Shown one piece after another: positions 1 to 8,632 of a stretch of DNA of 64,000 nt. The stretch's first letter is position 1. Every line of letters begins with the position of its first letter. The translations under genes were made by a program, and so were the position numbers. The notes beneath the pieces were generated by a model that was given only the letters and a program-made list of their open reading frames with translations, made no database searches and was not told the DNA's origin. The stretch covers positions 98,193 through 162,192 of the forward strand of contig NZ_JAPEOR010000005.1 in NCBI RefSeq assembly GCF_026341125.1, read 5' to 3'. Origin of the DNA: Streptomyces sp. NBC_01142 (GTDB lineage: Bacteria > Actinomycetota > Actinomycetes > Streptomycetales > Streptomycetaceae).

Positions 1-2
1 TC

Positions 3-1826
3 ACGCGGCTCGGTGAGGAGGTGGGCGACCAGCAGCGGTACTCCATCGACTTCGACGCGGCGGTCCGCTCGGCCGGCTGGCTCGGCGAGCGGCGCTTCCT
101 CCTCGCCGCCGGCGGACACAGTGCCGTCGTCGACCTCGCCGTCAGCACCAGCGCCGGGGGACACGAGGACTGGATGCTGACCCCGGTGTCCTACCCCGGA
201 CATCTGGCACGCAGCGGCGCCGACGCCGTCCTGGTGGCCGGGCGGTCCGGCTCGGGCGTCGGCGTGGAACTGCACACCCTCGACGCGACCGCCCGCACCA
301 GCGACGCGGTCGCCGAGCTGCAACTCGGCGACGTACTCGGTCTCGTCCAAAGCCCAGCCGGCGGACCCGCCTACCTGCTGGGGTCGCTGCCGACGAACGA
401 CGTCACCGCCGTCCACCCCGTGCTGGTGAAGATCACCGGCCATGTACCTGCCGCCTCACCAGCGGCCGAAGAACCCGCGCCGCCGGCCGCCGACCCCTAC
501 AGCGAGGTGCGCCGCCAGGCCCGCGGCATCAAGAAGGACTACGCCCTGGAGAAGTTCCCGCTGCCGGACGGCAAGGGCGGCATGGGCATCGTCCACGAGG
601 CCGTGCACAAGGAGACGGGAGCCGTCGTCGCCTTCAAGAAGCCCCGCTCGCTGCGCGAGAACCTGACCGCGAGGATGCTCCGCGAAATCGAGGTGGCGCA
701 AAAGCTCGGCAGCAACCGCCACGTCATGCCGGTCCTCGACTCCAGCCCCCGGGCCGAGTGGTTCGTCATGCCGATGGCCCAGAGCACCGCCGAACGCCTC
801 CAGCCCGAACTGCAGCACGACCAAACCGCACTGCGGGCCCTGGTGGACGCGGTCGCGTCCGCCCTGACCGACGCCCACCGCCTGGACTACCTGCACCGCG
901 ACATCAAGCCCGCCAACATCCTCCTCCTCGACGGGCGCTGGGTCCTCGGCGACTGGGGCATCGTGCGCCGCCCCCGCGGGCAGACGACCAACCCCAGGCG
1001 CACCGGCACCGCGATCGGGACCGCCGAGTTCGGCGCCCCCGAACTGTCCGTCGATCCTCACAACGCCACGCCCGCCAGCGACATCTACAGCCTGGGCAAG
1101 GTCATCGGGTGGCTGCTCACCGGCCTTCCCCCGGAGCCGAACGTGCCGCTGCTGCCGCCTGGGCCCTGGCGAGGCGTCGTACGGCACTGCACCTACCGCG
1201 ATCCGCGGCAGCGCCCGCAGACGATCGCCGACTTCCTCGACCTGGTCGAGCGGGAGACCGCACCGCAGATCGACCTGCCCGTCGCGCGGGCCCAACAACT
1301 CCTGACCGCCGCCCAGGAGGGAGATACCGACGCCGCCCGCCGGCTGCTGACACTGGCCGCCGACCACGGCAGCGACTACGAGCTCTACCTGGACGTCCTG
1401 CCCGGCCTGGAGATGGACACGGCCGCACCACTCCTGCTGGCCCACCCCGAGCAGGCCCGCACCCTGGTGGAGGCGATGACCGGGCACGTCCGCGGCGACG
1501 GCACCGGCTGGCCGCACTGGAACGAATCCAAGCGAGCCATCGCCTGGCTGCGCGGCGTCGCCCGCCACGCAGCCCGAGAAGAACAGTGGGACCTGCTGGA
1601 AGAGGCCGCCCGCGGCATGTGCACCTGGGACGAGGCATCGAACGAGTTCGACCAGCAGATCGCGACCCGGGACTGGCTGCGCCACCTTCGCGGCCAGGCA
1701 GCCAGGATCCTCGCCGGCGTACTGCGCGACCACCCCGGCAGCGCACGCTTCTACTACGAACTCGCAGGCGAGCGCGCCGTGGACATGGCCATCCGCAACG
1801 CCGTCAACCACGCGACCAGCAACTGA
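3..1826 (+). CDS. Serine/threonine protein kinase with N- and C-terminal extensions (5'-partial)
   Basis: Predicted to phosphorylate Ser/Thr on cytoplasmic proteins. The frame is open to the window edge, and the first GTG (21) abuts GAGGAG without spacing, so the true start probably lies upstream. About 160 residues of beta-rich sequence, propeller-like, precede the kinase. Kinase motifs seen: glycine loop GKGGMGIV, Lys in VAFKKP, catalytic HRDIKPAN, DWG replacing DFG, APE in FGAPELS and ASDIYSLG. No transmembrane helix follows the kinase. The last ~170 residues are helical and repeat-like. The kinase call is firm; the targets are unknown. Confidence 0.88.
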   Translation, partial: TRLGEEVGDQQRYSIDFDAAVRSAGWLGERRFLLAAGGHSAVVDLAVSTSAGGHEDWMLTPVSYPGHLARSGADAVLVAGRSGSGVGVELHTLDATARTSDAVAELQLGDVLGLVQSPAGGPAYLLGSLPTNDVTAVHPVLVKITGHVPAASPAAEEPAPPAADPYSEVRRQARGIKKDYALEKFPLPDGKGGMGIVHEAVHKETGAVVAFKKPRSLRENLTARMLREIEVAQKLGSNRHVMPVLDSSPRAEWFVMPMAQSTAERLQPELQHDQTALRALVDAVASALTDAHRLDYLHRDIKPANILLLDGRWVLGDWGIVRRPRGQTTNPRRTGTAIGTAEFGAPELSVDPHNATPASDIYSLGKVIGWLLTGLPPEPNVPLLPPGPWRGVVRHCTYRDPRQRPQTIADFLDLVERETAPQIDLPVARAQQLLTAAQEGDTDAARRLLTLAADHGSDYELYLDVLPGLEMDTAAPLLLAHPEQARTLVEAMTGHVRGDGTGWPHWNESKRAIAWLRGVARHAAREEQWDLLEEAARGMCTWDEASNEFDQQIATRDWLRHLRGQAARILAGVLRDHPGSARFYYELAGERAVDMAIRNAVNHATSN

Positions 1827-1948
1827 CGCTCCCGGCTGCGAGCACCTCGACACACCCGCCGCAACGAGCAGCGTCCCGCCCCGCCTCGCGACCGGGTGCC
1901 CTCCGGCCGGCGCGGCCCGACCCGAAGGCGCGAAGCGGCGCCGAGCAG

Positions 1949-2464
1949 CTACGCCTCCATCCGGGCCAACTCCCGGACGGCCTGCAGGGACGCCGGGCTG
2001 AGCTGGGCGGCTTCCGCCTCACCAAGGACTCGCCGAGCGAAACTGAGCGTGGCCTGGCGCGGGAGGACACGCGTGTTGAACGCGGTCCTGGCCTGCAGCA
2101 GGGAGTTGCCGAAGTGGCGTGCGGTGTGGCCCAGATCCGACGGGTCGCCAGAGCGAGCAGCGGCCACCAGGCCGAGGGCGCTCTTGGCGACCTCCTGCTG
2201 CTCCTTACGGACGGTGCGGACCGCATCGGCCGCGGCGTAGCCGACCACCATCACGAGCGGGAGGAGGCCGGCCGCCGCGAAGTCGGCACTCGTCATCTCG
2301 TCCAGGCCGATGCCCACCCACCACATGACCAGGGGAGCGGCAGCGGCGGTGAGCAGCGGCCAGGCGATGGCCGACCCCCACGCCGCGGCGGTGAACCGGC
2401 GGCGTATCGCCGCCGGGGTCAGGGCCGGCGCAGGTGCTTCCTCATCCTTCATGCAGAGCATCAT
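1949..2464 (-). CDS. Small membrane protein, two predicted TM helices
   Basis: A 171-residue protein I do not recognise. Two hydrophobic segments are visible, roughly residues 28-52 and 62-80, followed by a charged cytoplasmic-looking tail rich in Ala, Arg and Gln. The start is uncertain: ATG at 2464 has only a weak AGCAGG upstream, and an internal ATG at 2452 is possible. It converges on the kinase gene and is preceded on its own strand by a decayed methyltransferase fragment. Confidence 0.6.
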   Translation of the reverse strand: MMLCMKDEEAPAPALTPAAIRRRFTAAAWGSAIAWPLLTAAAAPLVMWWVGIGLDEMTSADFAAAGLLPLVMVVGYAAADAVRTVRKEQQEVAKSALGLVAAARSGDPSDLGHTARHFGNSLLQARTAFNTRVLPRQATLSFARRVLGEAEAAQLSPASLQAVRELARMEA

Positions 2465-2478
2465 GCCTGCTCACGCGG

Positions 2479-2745
2479 TCAGGCCGCCGACGAGGTGGGC
2501 GTCCAGACCGCGCTGAGGACGTGGTGGGTGCGCTCGGCGAAGACGGTGCAGGATGTGGTGTCCCCGCATCCTGCCGGGTGCAGATCCAGGAGATGGGCGC
2601 CGTGGCCGCGCCCGCACCCCCGGCCGGGCAGCGACATCCCCGGCGAGCGCGGTGGCGTCGGGTCCGCGGGCGACCACGGCGATCGTCAACCGGTCGCCCT
2701 CAGCCGTTGAGGCAGGACCGCGGTCGGCGCCGGAGCCGGCCACGG
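2479..2745 (-). pseudogene. Decayed 3' end of a PCMT-type methyltransferase gene
   Basis: The DNA matches the last ~250 bp of the intact methyltransferase gene at 8633-9877, including the stop context and the stretch that encodes VWTPTTSAA there. Frameshifts and a small internal loss destroy the frame: the segment beginning EGDRLTIAVVARG is in one frame and LSAVWTPT in another. No start or catalytic domain is present. This is a relic of a segmental duplication, not an expressed gene. Confidence 0.7.
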
Positions 2746-2815
2746 TCGAGAGGGGACCGGCAGGGCGATCACCCGCAACAGGCGGTGCGCCCGACGACCT
2801 CGACGGCCGAGGGAC

Positions 2816-3403
2816 TCAGTAACCCTTGTGTGGGTTGAGAGCGCGCACCCGGTGGAGGAAGGTCGGGTCAGGACTCATGGCGACGTGCTGGCCGGTGTCG
2901 GTGTCGAGGTAGCCCCACTGACCGGTGTTCCCGGCTCCGCAGACCATGAGCGTGAGCGTCCCGTCCGGCTCGTGTACTTCGGTGACCTCGTGGTAGACGG
3001 CGAGAGGCAGATCGTTCACCGTGCCGCTTGTGTGGCTGACACCTCGGGCGGGAACGATGTGCCCGCCCTGCGAGGCGTAGCGGTCTTCGTCGTAGCCACC
3101 CAGGAGTACATGGGACCGGAAGGGCCAAGGGTGATCGTGGGGGTGCGCCTGGTCGCCGCCTCGCCGGTCGGGCAGCCGCCACAGATTGATCTTCACAGTG
3201 CTCTCAGCCGTCCGGTGCAGGACCAGCTCGGCCTTGTAGGCGTCACCCCTGTCGTCGGGGACGAGGGTCCAGCAGCTCGGGCTGATGAACTGCTCCCAGG
3301 TCAGTGGAGCGAGTTCCGGTATGTGGCTCTCGACTCCGGCTGAGGCCGCCTCGAAGATCTCGCTGGTGACGGTCAGACCGGGCACGATCGTGGTCGCCTT
3401 CAT
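2816..3403 (-). CDS. Cupin-like protein
   Basis: A 195-residue protein starting at ATG 3403; the longer frame upstream lacks coding character. It contains HPHDHPWPF (residues 87-95) followed by a beta-rich SHVLLGGYDED segment and a later YHEVTEVHEPDGT. This resembles the double-psi metal-binding layout of small cupins, in which His residues hold a metal in a beta barrel. No substrate can be named. The Shine-Dalgarno is poor. It is divergent from the short gene at 3570. Confidence 0.6.
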   Translation of the reverse strand: MKATTIVPGLTVTSEIFEAASAGVESHIPELAPLTWEQFISPSCWTLVPDDRGDAYKAELVLHRTAESTVKINLWRLPDRRGGDQAHPHDHPWPFRSHVLLGGYDEDRYASQGGHIVPARGVSHTSGTVNDLPLAVYHEVTEVHEPDGTLTLMVCGAGNTGQWGYLDTDTGQHVAMSPDPTFLHRVRALNPHKGY

Positions 3404-3569
3404 GCCTCGAGTCTGGCGCGTCCTCCAAGCACGGGAAGCCGGTTCCCGCCAACCGCTCCGCAGACAGGAAGATCGGCGGGACGTAGGCGTCTCGGCCATA
3501 TCGCCGGCATATAGCCCTCCATCCACGGTCCGCGTTCCCCATCGGGCTGCCGCATGTCAGGATCTGCCC

Positions 3570-3914
3570 ATGTTCTCTTTGGGGCGGGACGGCATGCGCG
3601 ACCTGCAAGCGCGGGCCGAGGACCTGAGCAATGACCTTGCCAGTGGCCAGTGGAAGCCGAACCGCTTCGACAGGCGCGCTCTGCTCAAGCTGACCGGCGC
3701 CGACGGCCCGGTCATCGACCGCGAGGCGATCGTCACCATGTTCGACCAGCTCTACAAGGAGCGCGGGCCCCGGCAGCTCAACAACATGACGGGCCGGCTG
3801 ACGACGCTGCTGATGAACACGGCGGCGGCACAAGACATGCCGTCGATCGCCGCACTTCCTGAAGGGCAGGAGGCGCTGAGCGCGGTCCGATCGCTCGTCC
3901 GCAGCGCGGCGTAG
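3570..3914 (+). CDS. Hypothetical protein
   Basis: 114 residues, start ATG 3570. It is mostly helical and charged, with no recognised motif. It ends five bases before the membrane-anchored gene at 3919, so the two are probably co-transcribed. I do not recognise the family. Confidence 0.55.
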   Translation: MFSLGRDGMRDLQARAEDLSNDLASGQWKPNRFDRRALLKLTGADGPVIDREAIVTMFDQLYKERGPRQLNNMTGRLTTLLMNTAAAQDMPSIAALPEGQEALSAVRSLVRSAA

Positions 3915-3918
3915 CTGT

Positions 3919-4317
3919 ATGGGAACAGGGTGGCTGGTGCTCATAGCCACCGGCGTGGTCGTCGCCGGCTGGTTCCTGACTGCGATGTACCGGGGCGCCG
4001 CTAACCACGCTCGATCGCAGACCCGGCAAGACCTGATCAAGCTCGGCAGCATCCCGACGATCGCTAAGACGCTGACGGACATGAGCAGTCTGCCGGCGTA
4101 CGCCTTCATGGCCCCCTTCGCGGAGGGCCGCACGCACCCGTTCGGCTGGCTGTGGTGGCGGATCGAGAAGGATGCCGACGGCGACTCGCGGCAGCACATG
4201 GGGTGGGCACTGACCTACCGGAGAGCACGCAAGGCCGCCGGCCTTCCGCTTTCGATCCGAGCGCACCACACGGAGGTCACCCTGGCGCAGGGGCAGGACC
4301 GTCCGGCTGACCGCTGA
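3919..4317 (+). CDS. Membrane-anchored hypothetical protein (paralogue of 30422-30823)
   Basis: 132 residues with one N-terminal hydrophobic helix (about 5-24) and a soluble domain. It is clearly paralogous to the protein at 30422-30823: both have TRQDLIKLG, a KTLT-M-S-LP segment, PFGWLWWR and MGWALTYR-ARKAAGLPLS. The family is unknown to me. In both copies the gene sits second, just after an unrelated small soluble gene, which suggests a conserved role in two-gene units. Confidence 0.65.
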   Translation: MGTGWLVLIATGVVVAGWFLTAMYRGAANHARSQTRQDLIKLGSIPTIAKTLTDMSSLPAYAFMAPFAEGRTHPFGWLWWRIEKDADGDSRQHMGWALTYRRARKAAGLPLSIRAHHTEVTLAQGQDRPADR

Positions 4318-4413
4318 CGTCCGGACACGAGGGCGCGGGGGAGGGCGAGCCGCCGCCTGCGGAACTGATCGAAGTGGCGGACGCCGCACGCCCCAGGCAC
4401 GTAGTTTGACGGC

Positions 4414-4938
4414 ATGGCTGACATGCGGAATCTGTGGTGGTCGGCGGGCCGAATGGCCTTCAGCGTGGCGGAGGACGGCAGTTGGCGAAACCAACGGTGG
4501 TCCGACTCCCTGCGCCGCTCGGCCACCCTGCTCGAGCCGGTCTGGCCCAAGCACGACACCGGCGGACCGTTCACCTTCGCGCTCCCCACGATCGCGCTGC
4601 TCCTGTACGCGGGCCCGCTCGACGACGAGCCCGAGAGCGCGCCGGTGGAGAACATCGTGGCCGCGCTGACCCCGCGCCGAGCCGACGAAGACGCGCCGTC
4701 GCTCGAGGACACCATTCGCGCGGGCCTGGCCGAGCGCCATCACGACCTGGACGACGACTCGAAGCTGTCTGCCCTGGTCCGCTCGCTGACCGCCTATCAC
4801 GAGCCGGTGACCCACACCGCGAGCGGATGGGACCTCCCCGCCTTCGAGCAGACGCCCGGCGGCTCGCTGCTGGACGCGGGAGCGCGGTGGGCGCACCACC
4901 GTTTCACGCACCACTACCTTCAGGGCAGCGTGGCCTGA
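4414..4938 (+). CDS. Hypothetical protein
   Basis: 174 residues, start ATG 4414 (Met-Ala-Asp). Acidic, no membrane segment. It contains WWSAGRMAFSV near the N terminus and a His-rich C-terminal stretch (WAHHRFTHHYL). I do not recognise it. It converges on the EEP nuclease gene, with only 13 bases between the stop codons. Confidence 0.55.
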   Translation: MADMRNLWWSAGRMAFSVAEDGSWRNQRWSDSLRRSATLLEPVWPKHDTGGPFTFALPTIALLLYAGPLDDEPESAPVENIVAALTPRRADEDAPSLEDTIRAGLAERHHDLDDDSKLSALVRSLTAYHEPVTHTASGWDLPAFEQTPGGSLLDAGARWAHHRFTHHYLQGSVA

Positions 4939-4951
4939 CCTTCCGGCGGAC

Positions 4952-5785
4952 TCAGGCGAGGCGGCTCAACTCGAAGGTGGCGCTGACCGCGCCGTGATCG
5001 GACAGCTCCTTGTCGATCGGCTCCAAGTGCACCTGGTAGTCGACAAGCGCCGGCGCCAGGGCGGGGCTCATGAGGATGAGGTCCTGGCGCCGGGGCACGT
5101 CCCCTTCCCCGAACGCGGCAGTCGGGGCCACCCCCTGCCCGGAGGGGTGGCTCGCGTCCAGGAACCCGGCGCGTCCCAGAAGTTCGGTCGCGTCCCGATC
5201 GGAGACCTCTTCCTCGCGGGGCAGCCGGAGTTGGCCGTTTTTGGCGTGTGCCGGCAGCCGCGTCCAGTCAGGTTCCGGATAGCCGAGGCCGATGGCGTTG
5301 ATGTCGCCGACAACGAGGGAGCGGCGGCCGGGGGCGGCCAGTACGCCCAGCGGCGACACCTCCCGCGCGCGATTGCGCGGGTCGAACGGGTCCAGGTGCA
5401 GATTGCGCAGTTCCAGCAGCCCTTCCAGGCCCGGCACGACCAGGTTCGCCCAGCCCATGACGTGGTGGTACCGATCCCGGTCCGCGCCCTGTGCGGCGAG
5501 CTGGACACGACGGCTCAGCATGATCACGGTGTGGAAGCGGTGACCGCTCGTCGTCTCGTTGGCGTACGCGAGATAGGCGCTGCCCATGCCGAGGGCGTTC
5601 AAGGTCTGGTACATGCGTCGTTGGCCGAGGAGATCCCAGAAGTTGCACTCCTGCAGCGCCAGGACGTCTGCCTCAAGACTCTTGAGGAACGGGATCTGCC
5701 CGTGCCATCGGTCACCGCCGCCGAGGCCGAAGTCGTCGTGGCCGCCGAACAGCGTGTTGAACGTGACGACTCTGATCGCGGTCAT
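4952..5785 (-). CDS. Endonuclease/exonuclease/phosphatase (EEP) family protein
   Basis: 277 residues, start ATG 5785 with GGGAG seven bases upstream. EEP-fold hallmarks are visible: VVTFNTLFGG at the N terminus, LALQECNFWD (catalytic Glu), VVGDINAIGLGYPE (GDxN) and LSDHGAVSATFE at the C terminus (SDH). Members cleave phosphodiesters in nucleic acids, phosphoinositides or sphingomyelin; the substrate cannot be told here. The start overlaps the stop of the upstream 2H gene (ATGA), so the two are translationally coupled. A pairing of a 2H phosphoesterase with an EEP enzyme suggests RNA or cyclic-nucleotide processing (inference). Confidence 0.8.
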   Translation of the reverse strand: MTAIRVVTFNTLFGGHDDFGLGGGDRWHGQIPFLKSLEADVLALQECNFWDLLGQRRMYQTLNALGMGSAYLAYANETTSGHRFHTVIMLSRRVQLAAQGADRDRYHHVMGWANLVVPGLEGLLELRNLHLDPFDPRNRAREVSPLGVLAAPGRRSLVVGDINAIGLGYPEPDWTRLPAHAKNGQLRLPREEEVSDRDATELLGRAGFLDASHPSGQGVAPTAAFGEGDVPRRQDLILMSPALAPALVDYQVHLEPIDKELSDHGAVSATFELSRLA

Positions 5786-6423
5786 TCCGACTCTCCCAGT
5801 GCAATCGTGGCGAGACGATTCCATGTCACGGTCTTCGACGCCGTGTCCGTCTGCGCGGTGACGTCGACGAGATGGACCGTGCTGATGTGCAGCGGAGCGT
5901 GGCTGGGGCGGATACGCCGCAGGATGCGCTGGGCCGCGTCAGAGTCGGCCTCGGCATGGGCGTAGGCCGTCGTCAAGTGCTGCAGGCCCCACTGGTAGCG
6001 GCATGCCTCGTCACCGAGCGCGGCCCGTGTGCCCGCGCGGGCGGCCGTGTGCAGGGCAGCCAGCTCGTCGTCCGGCGCGAGATCCGCAATGACTCCGGAG
6101 TGATACGAGAGCAGCGACCCCACGGTGACGGTGAACGGCTCGACGCCACCGATCCGCGCGGACACCTCCTCGACGAGCTTGTCCCGCTGCTCCGGGGTGA
6201 TCTCGTCGGCCGGGACGCTGATCTGGTCGACCGTAATGTGGAGCCATTTCAACTCCACTGGCGTGATGGGGAACCCGGCCTCCACGAGAGCCTGGTTGGA
6301 CTCCGTGACCAGGTCGCTGAGCTCCTGGTGTCTTGGGTCCGCCCAGTCCAACTCGACGTACCAGTGAAGGAGCGTCCCGGCTTGCCACGACTGTGCACCG
6401 GCCTTGAACTCGAACGGCTTCAT
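5782..6423 (-). CDS. 2H phosphoesterase (2'-5' RNA ligase/LigT-like)
   Basis: About 213 residues from ATG 6423; a GTG at 6453 is an alternative. The two motifs of the 2H superfamily are present: LHITV (His62-x-Thr64) and LHISTVHLV near residue 185. The family hydrolyses 2',3'-cyclic or 2'-5' phosphodiesters in RNA or nucleotides. It overlaps the downstream EEP nuclease gene by four bases, implying one operon. A second, differently built 2H protein is encoded at 7404-8531. Confidence 0.75.
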   Translation of the reverse strand: MKPFEFKAGAQSWQAGTLLHWYVELDWADPRHQELSDLVTESNQALVEAGFPITPVELKWLHITVDQISVPADEITPEQRDKLVEEVSARIGGVEPFTVTVGSLLSYHSGVIADLAPDDELAALHTAARAGTRAALGDEACRYQWGLQHLTTAYAHAEADSDAAQRILRRIRPSHAPLHISTVHLVDVTAQTDTASKTVTWNRLATIALGESE

Positions 6424-6499
6424 GGAGTGGAACGGTACGGCCGGCCGGATCACCGAGGCAGGGCCTTCGTCTACCTGGCTGGAACTCGCCCCCAGGTCG

Positions 6500-7120
6500 C
6501 TACCGGTACAGCGGGTCGTCCGGGTCGTGGATCTCGAAAGGACGGTCGGGGGCGCGTTCAGCGTGCCGGATTGAGAGCTGCACGGAGGTCTCGGGCATCA
6601 CCATCTCCACCGTCTCTGGAGGGCGCGGCAGCAGCACGCTGGGCGGGAACCCGTCGGGCAGAGCGCTCCGGTCGAGGTTCTCCAGCCACCAGCGCATCCA
6701 GCCGTAGAGGGCCGACGCGTAGAACTCCGGCGCTCCGCCCTTCGCATGTACGTGCACGGTGTACCCTACGGGCTGCCACACCGACGGCGGTTGTACGCGT
6801 ACCCACACCAGCGCGCTGTGGTTGCCCGTGACAGCGCCGACCACCAAGACCCCGGGGTACGCACGCACCGCGTCCTCGAGGACGTCGAACGCGCCGTTGG
6901 GCGGCGGGGCGTTGGTGGCGTCCACCACGATGACGGAAGCGCTCTCCTTGATCCCCGGCTCGGCGTTCGGCGGCGCCATCAGATGCAGAGCGGGACCGTT
7001 CTCCCCTTCCGCGGCCGACAGGTCGCGGGGTGTCACGTGGACGCGAAGGTGCTCTGACGGGGACGAGACGCGAGTCTCCAACCTCCACGCCGCCAGCACT
7101 CTTCCCGCTGCCTTGCTCAT
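6500..7120 (-). CDS. Hypothetical protein
   Basis: 206 residues, start ATG 7120 after a GGGGG Shine-Dalgarno. It has a beta-rich core (SASVIVVDATNA, LVVGAVTGNHSALVWVRVQPP) and an aromatic segment YASALYGWMRWWLENLD. No signal peptide or known motif. It lies directly upstream of, and on the same strand as, the 2H/EEP pair and is probably part of that unit. Confidence 0.5.
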   Translation of the reverse strand: MSKAAGRVLAAWRLETRVSSPSEHLRVHVTPRDLSAAEGENGPALHLMAPPNAEPGIKESASVIVVDATNAPPPNGAFDVLEDAVRAYPGVLVVGAVTGNHSALVWVRVQPPSVWQPVGYTVHVHAKGGAPEFYASALYGWMRWWLENLDRSALPDGFPPSVLLPRPPETVEMVMPETSVQLSIRHAERAPDRPFEIHDPDDPLYR

Positions 7121-7403
7121 CGATCCCCCTCGTAGTGTTCCAAGTGTCCGTGACCATCGTTGCCGCTCCGGCCCGGGAAAGGAACAGGGGCACGGCCCCC
7201 GCTGTGGCCTTTGGATCGCTCGGACGCGGAGGGCAACTCGTCAGCTCGCGGGTGGGCGGAGCGGATACACGCCGGGAAGAGAGGGTACGGAGGCTTTTGG
7301 CTCAAGTGCCGCTGCAGACCGTGCCGTTGCGCGCGCAGGCGGCTGGTGAGTTCGGTAGCGTGCGGGAGCGCACGGCGTGATTCCGCAGGTGGAAGGTGGG
7401 GGT

Positions 7404-8531
7404 ATGGAGAGCTTCTTCTCTCCGAAGAGGACGTGGGCGCAGGGCCCGTATCTGCACTTCGTGGCGAGGTTGGACGACCCTGCGTACGTGGAGTACACGC
7501 GGGCGCACCACGAGCTGCTCGCAGAGTACGGCGGCCAGCTGGGGACCGTGCCCGCCGAGTGGCTGCACTGGACCGTGCTCGGCGTCCATCACAACCTGAC
7601 ACGGGAGCAGGTGGAGCGCGCGGTTGAGCGGGTCCGCACGAAGCTCGCCGACTACGGCGGATGCGTGGACGCCGAGCTGGGCCCCGTGTGGCCCGGCCCA
7701 AGCGCCGTGACCGTGGCGATGTACCCGGAGCCGCCGCTCGCGGCCGTGACCACCAAGGTCCGCGAAGCCGTCTCCACGGTGGAGGGCATCAGCCCACGAC
7801 CGGCTCCGGACCGGGAGTGGCCGCACTCCACGCTCGCGTACTACCGCACAGGCGACGTCCATGACGCCCGCTTCAACCGCCGCCTTCGCGAGATCCGACC
7901 GGACCGCGTCAAGATCAGCATCGACCGTGTGCACGCCGTCTACATGCACCAGGACCTCGACCTCGGGTACTACCGGTGGGATCACCTCGCGGAACTGCCC
8001 CTGGGAAACTCCGCGATCCTGACGGTCCGCGACCGCCTGGACGAGCTGGTCACACAAGCGGAGCGCGAGGGCAGCAGCCTGTGGGCCGAGGCGTGGCGGC
8101 GCGTGCGCACCGCGCTGGCCCCCGCGTTCGGCGACGAGAAGTTCCGCCCGTCCCACTCCACACTCGACGTCGGCATCGACAACGTCGAAGCCGCGGGTGC
8201 TCTGGCCGTCAGCCTCTACCTGCTGGCCCGTGAACGCTCCGTCGCTGCGGCCGACATCACCATCCAGGACCTGGAGGAGCTGGCCGGCGCCCCGTTCCAA
8301 TACACGAGCCCCCGGTTGCACGAACAGATTCACAGCCGACTCGAAGCGGTAGGGCACGCGTTGGACGACGCCGACGATCCCGTCATGGTGCGCTGGCGCG
8401 CCCTGGACTACGTCCACAAGGAGCATTCGGGCGCGGATCTGGACGACAGTTCCCTTCGTGCCGGGCACGCGGGCGAGAACGGACTGCACCGTGTCCTTGC
8501 GCCGTTCTACCGGGACCGCATCCGTCTCTGA
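7404..8531 (+). CDS. Two-domain 2H phosphoesterase
   Basis: 375 residues, start ATG 7404 with AAGGTGGGGG just upstream; the longer start at 7377 has none. The N-terminal ~215 residues carry both 2H motifs, LHWTV (His55, Thr57) and PHSTL (His141, Thr143). The remaining ~160 residues form an extra helical domain I do not recognise. It is transcribed away from the other 2H gene. Two 2H proteins beside an EEP nuclease is an unusual concentration of phosphodiester-cleaving enzymes. Confidence 0.75.
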   Translation: MESFFSPKRTWAQGPYLHFVARLDDPAYVEYTRAHHELLAEYGGQLGTVPAEWLHWTVLGVHHNLTREQVERAVERVRTKLADYGGCVDAELGPVWPGPSAVTVAMYPEPPLAAVTTKVREAVSTVEGISPRPAPDREWPHSTLAYYRTGDVHDARFNRRLREIRPDRVKISIDRVHAVYMHQDLDLGYYRWDHLAELPLGNSAILTVRDRLDELVTQAEREGSSLWAEAWRRVRTALAPAFGDEKFRPSHSTLDVGIDNVEAAGALAVSLYLLARERSVAAADITIQDLEELAGAPFQYTSPRLHEQIHSRLEAVGHALDDADDPVMVRWRALDYVHKEHSGADLDDSSLRAGHAGENGLHRVLAPFYRDRIRL

Positions 8532-8632
8532 ACGGCGGTGATCGCGGCGGGAGCCAGCATCCTTCGGTCGCGGACAGCGTGCTCACCCGGCGCCGGCCTT
8601 GCACGGGAGCCCTCACATGCCGAACGAGTCAG

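Noticed and set aside
456..1853. Long minus-strand frame opposite the kinase gene
   Set aside because: Shadow of a GC-rich gene; no ribosome site and low-complexity product, while the plus strand has clear kinase motifs.
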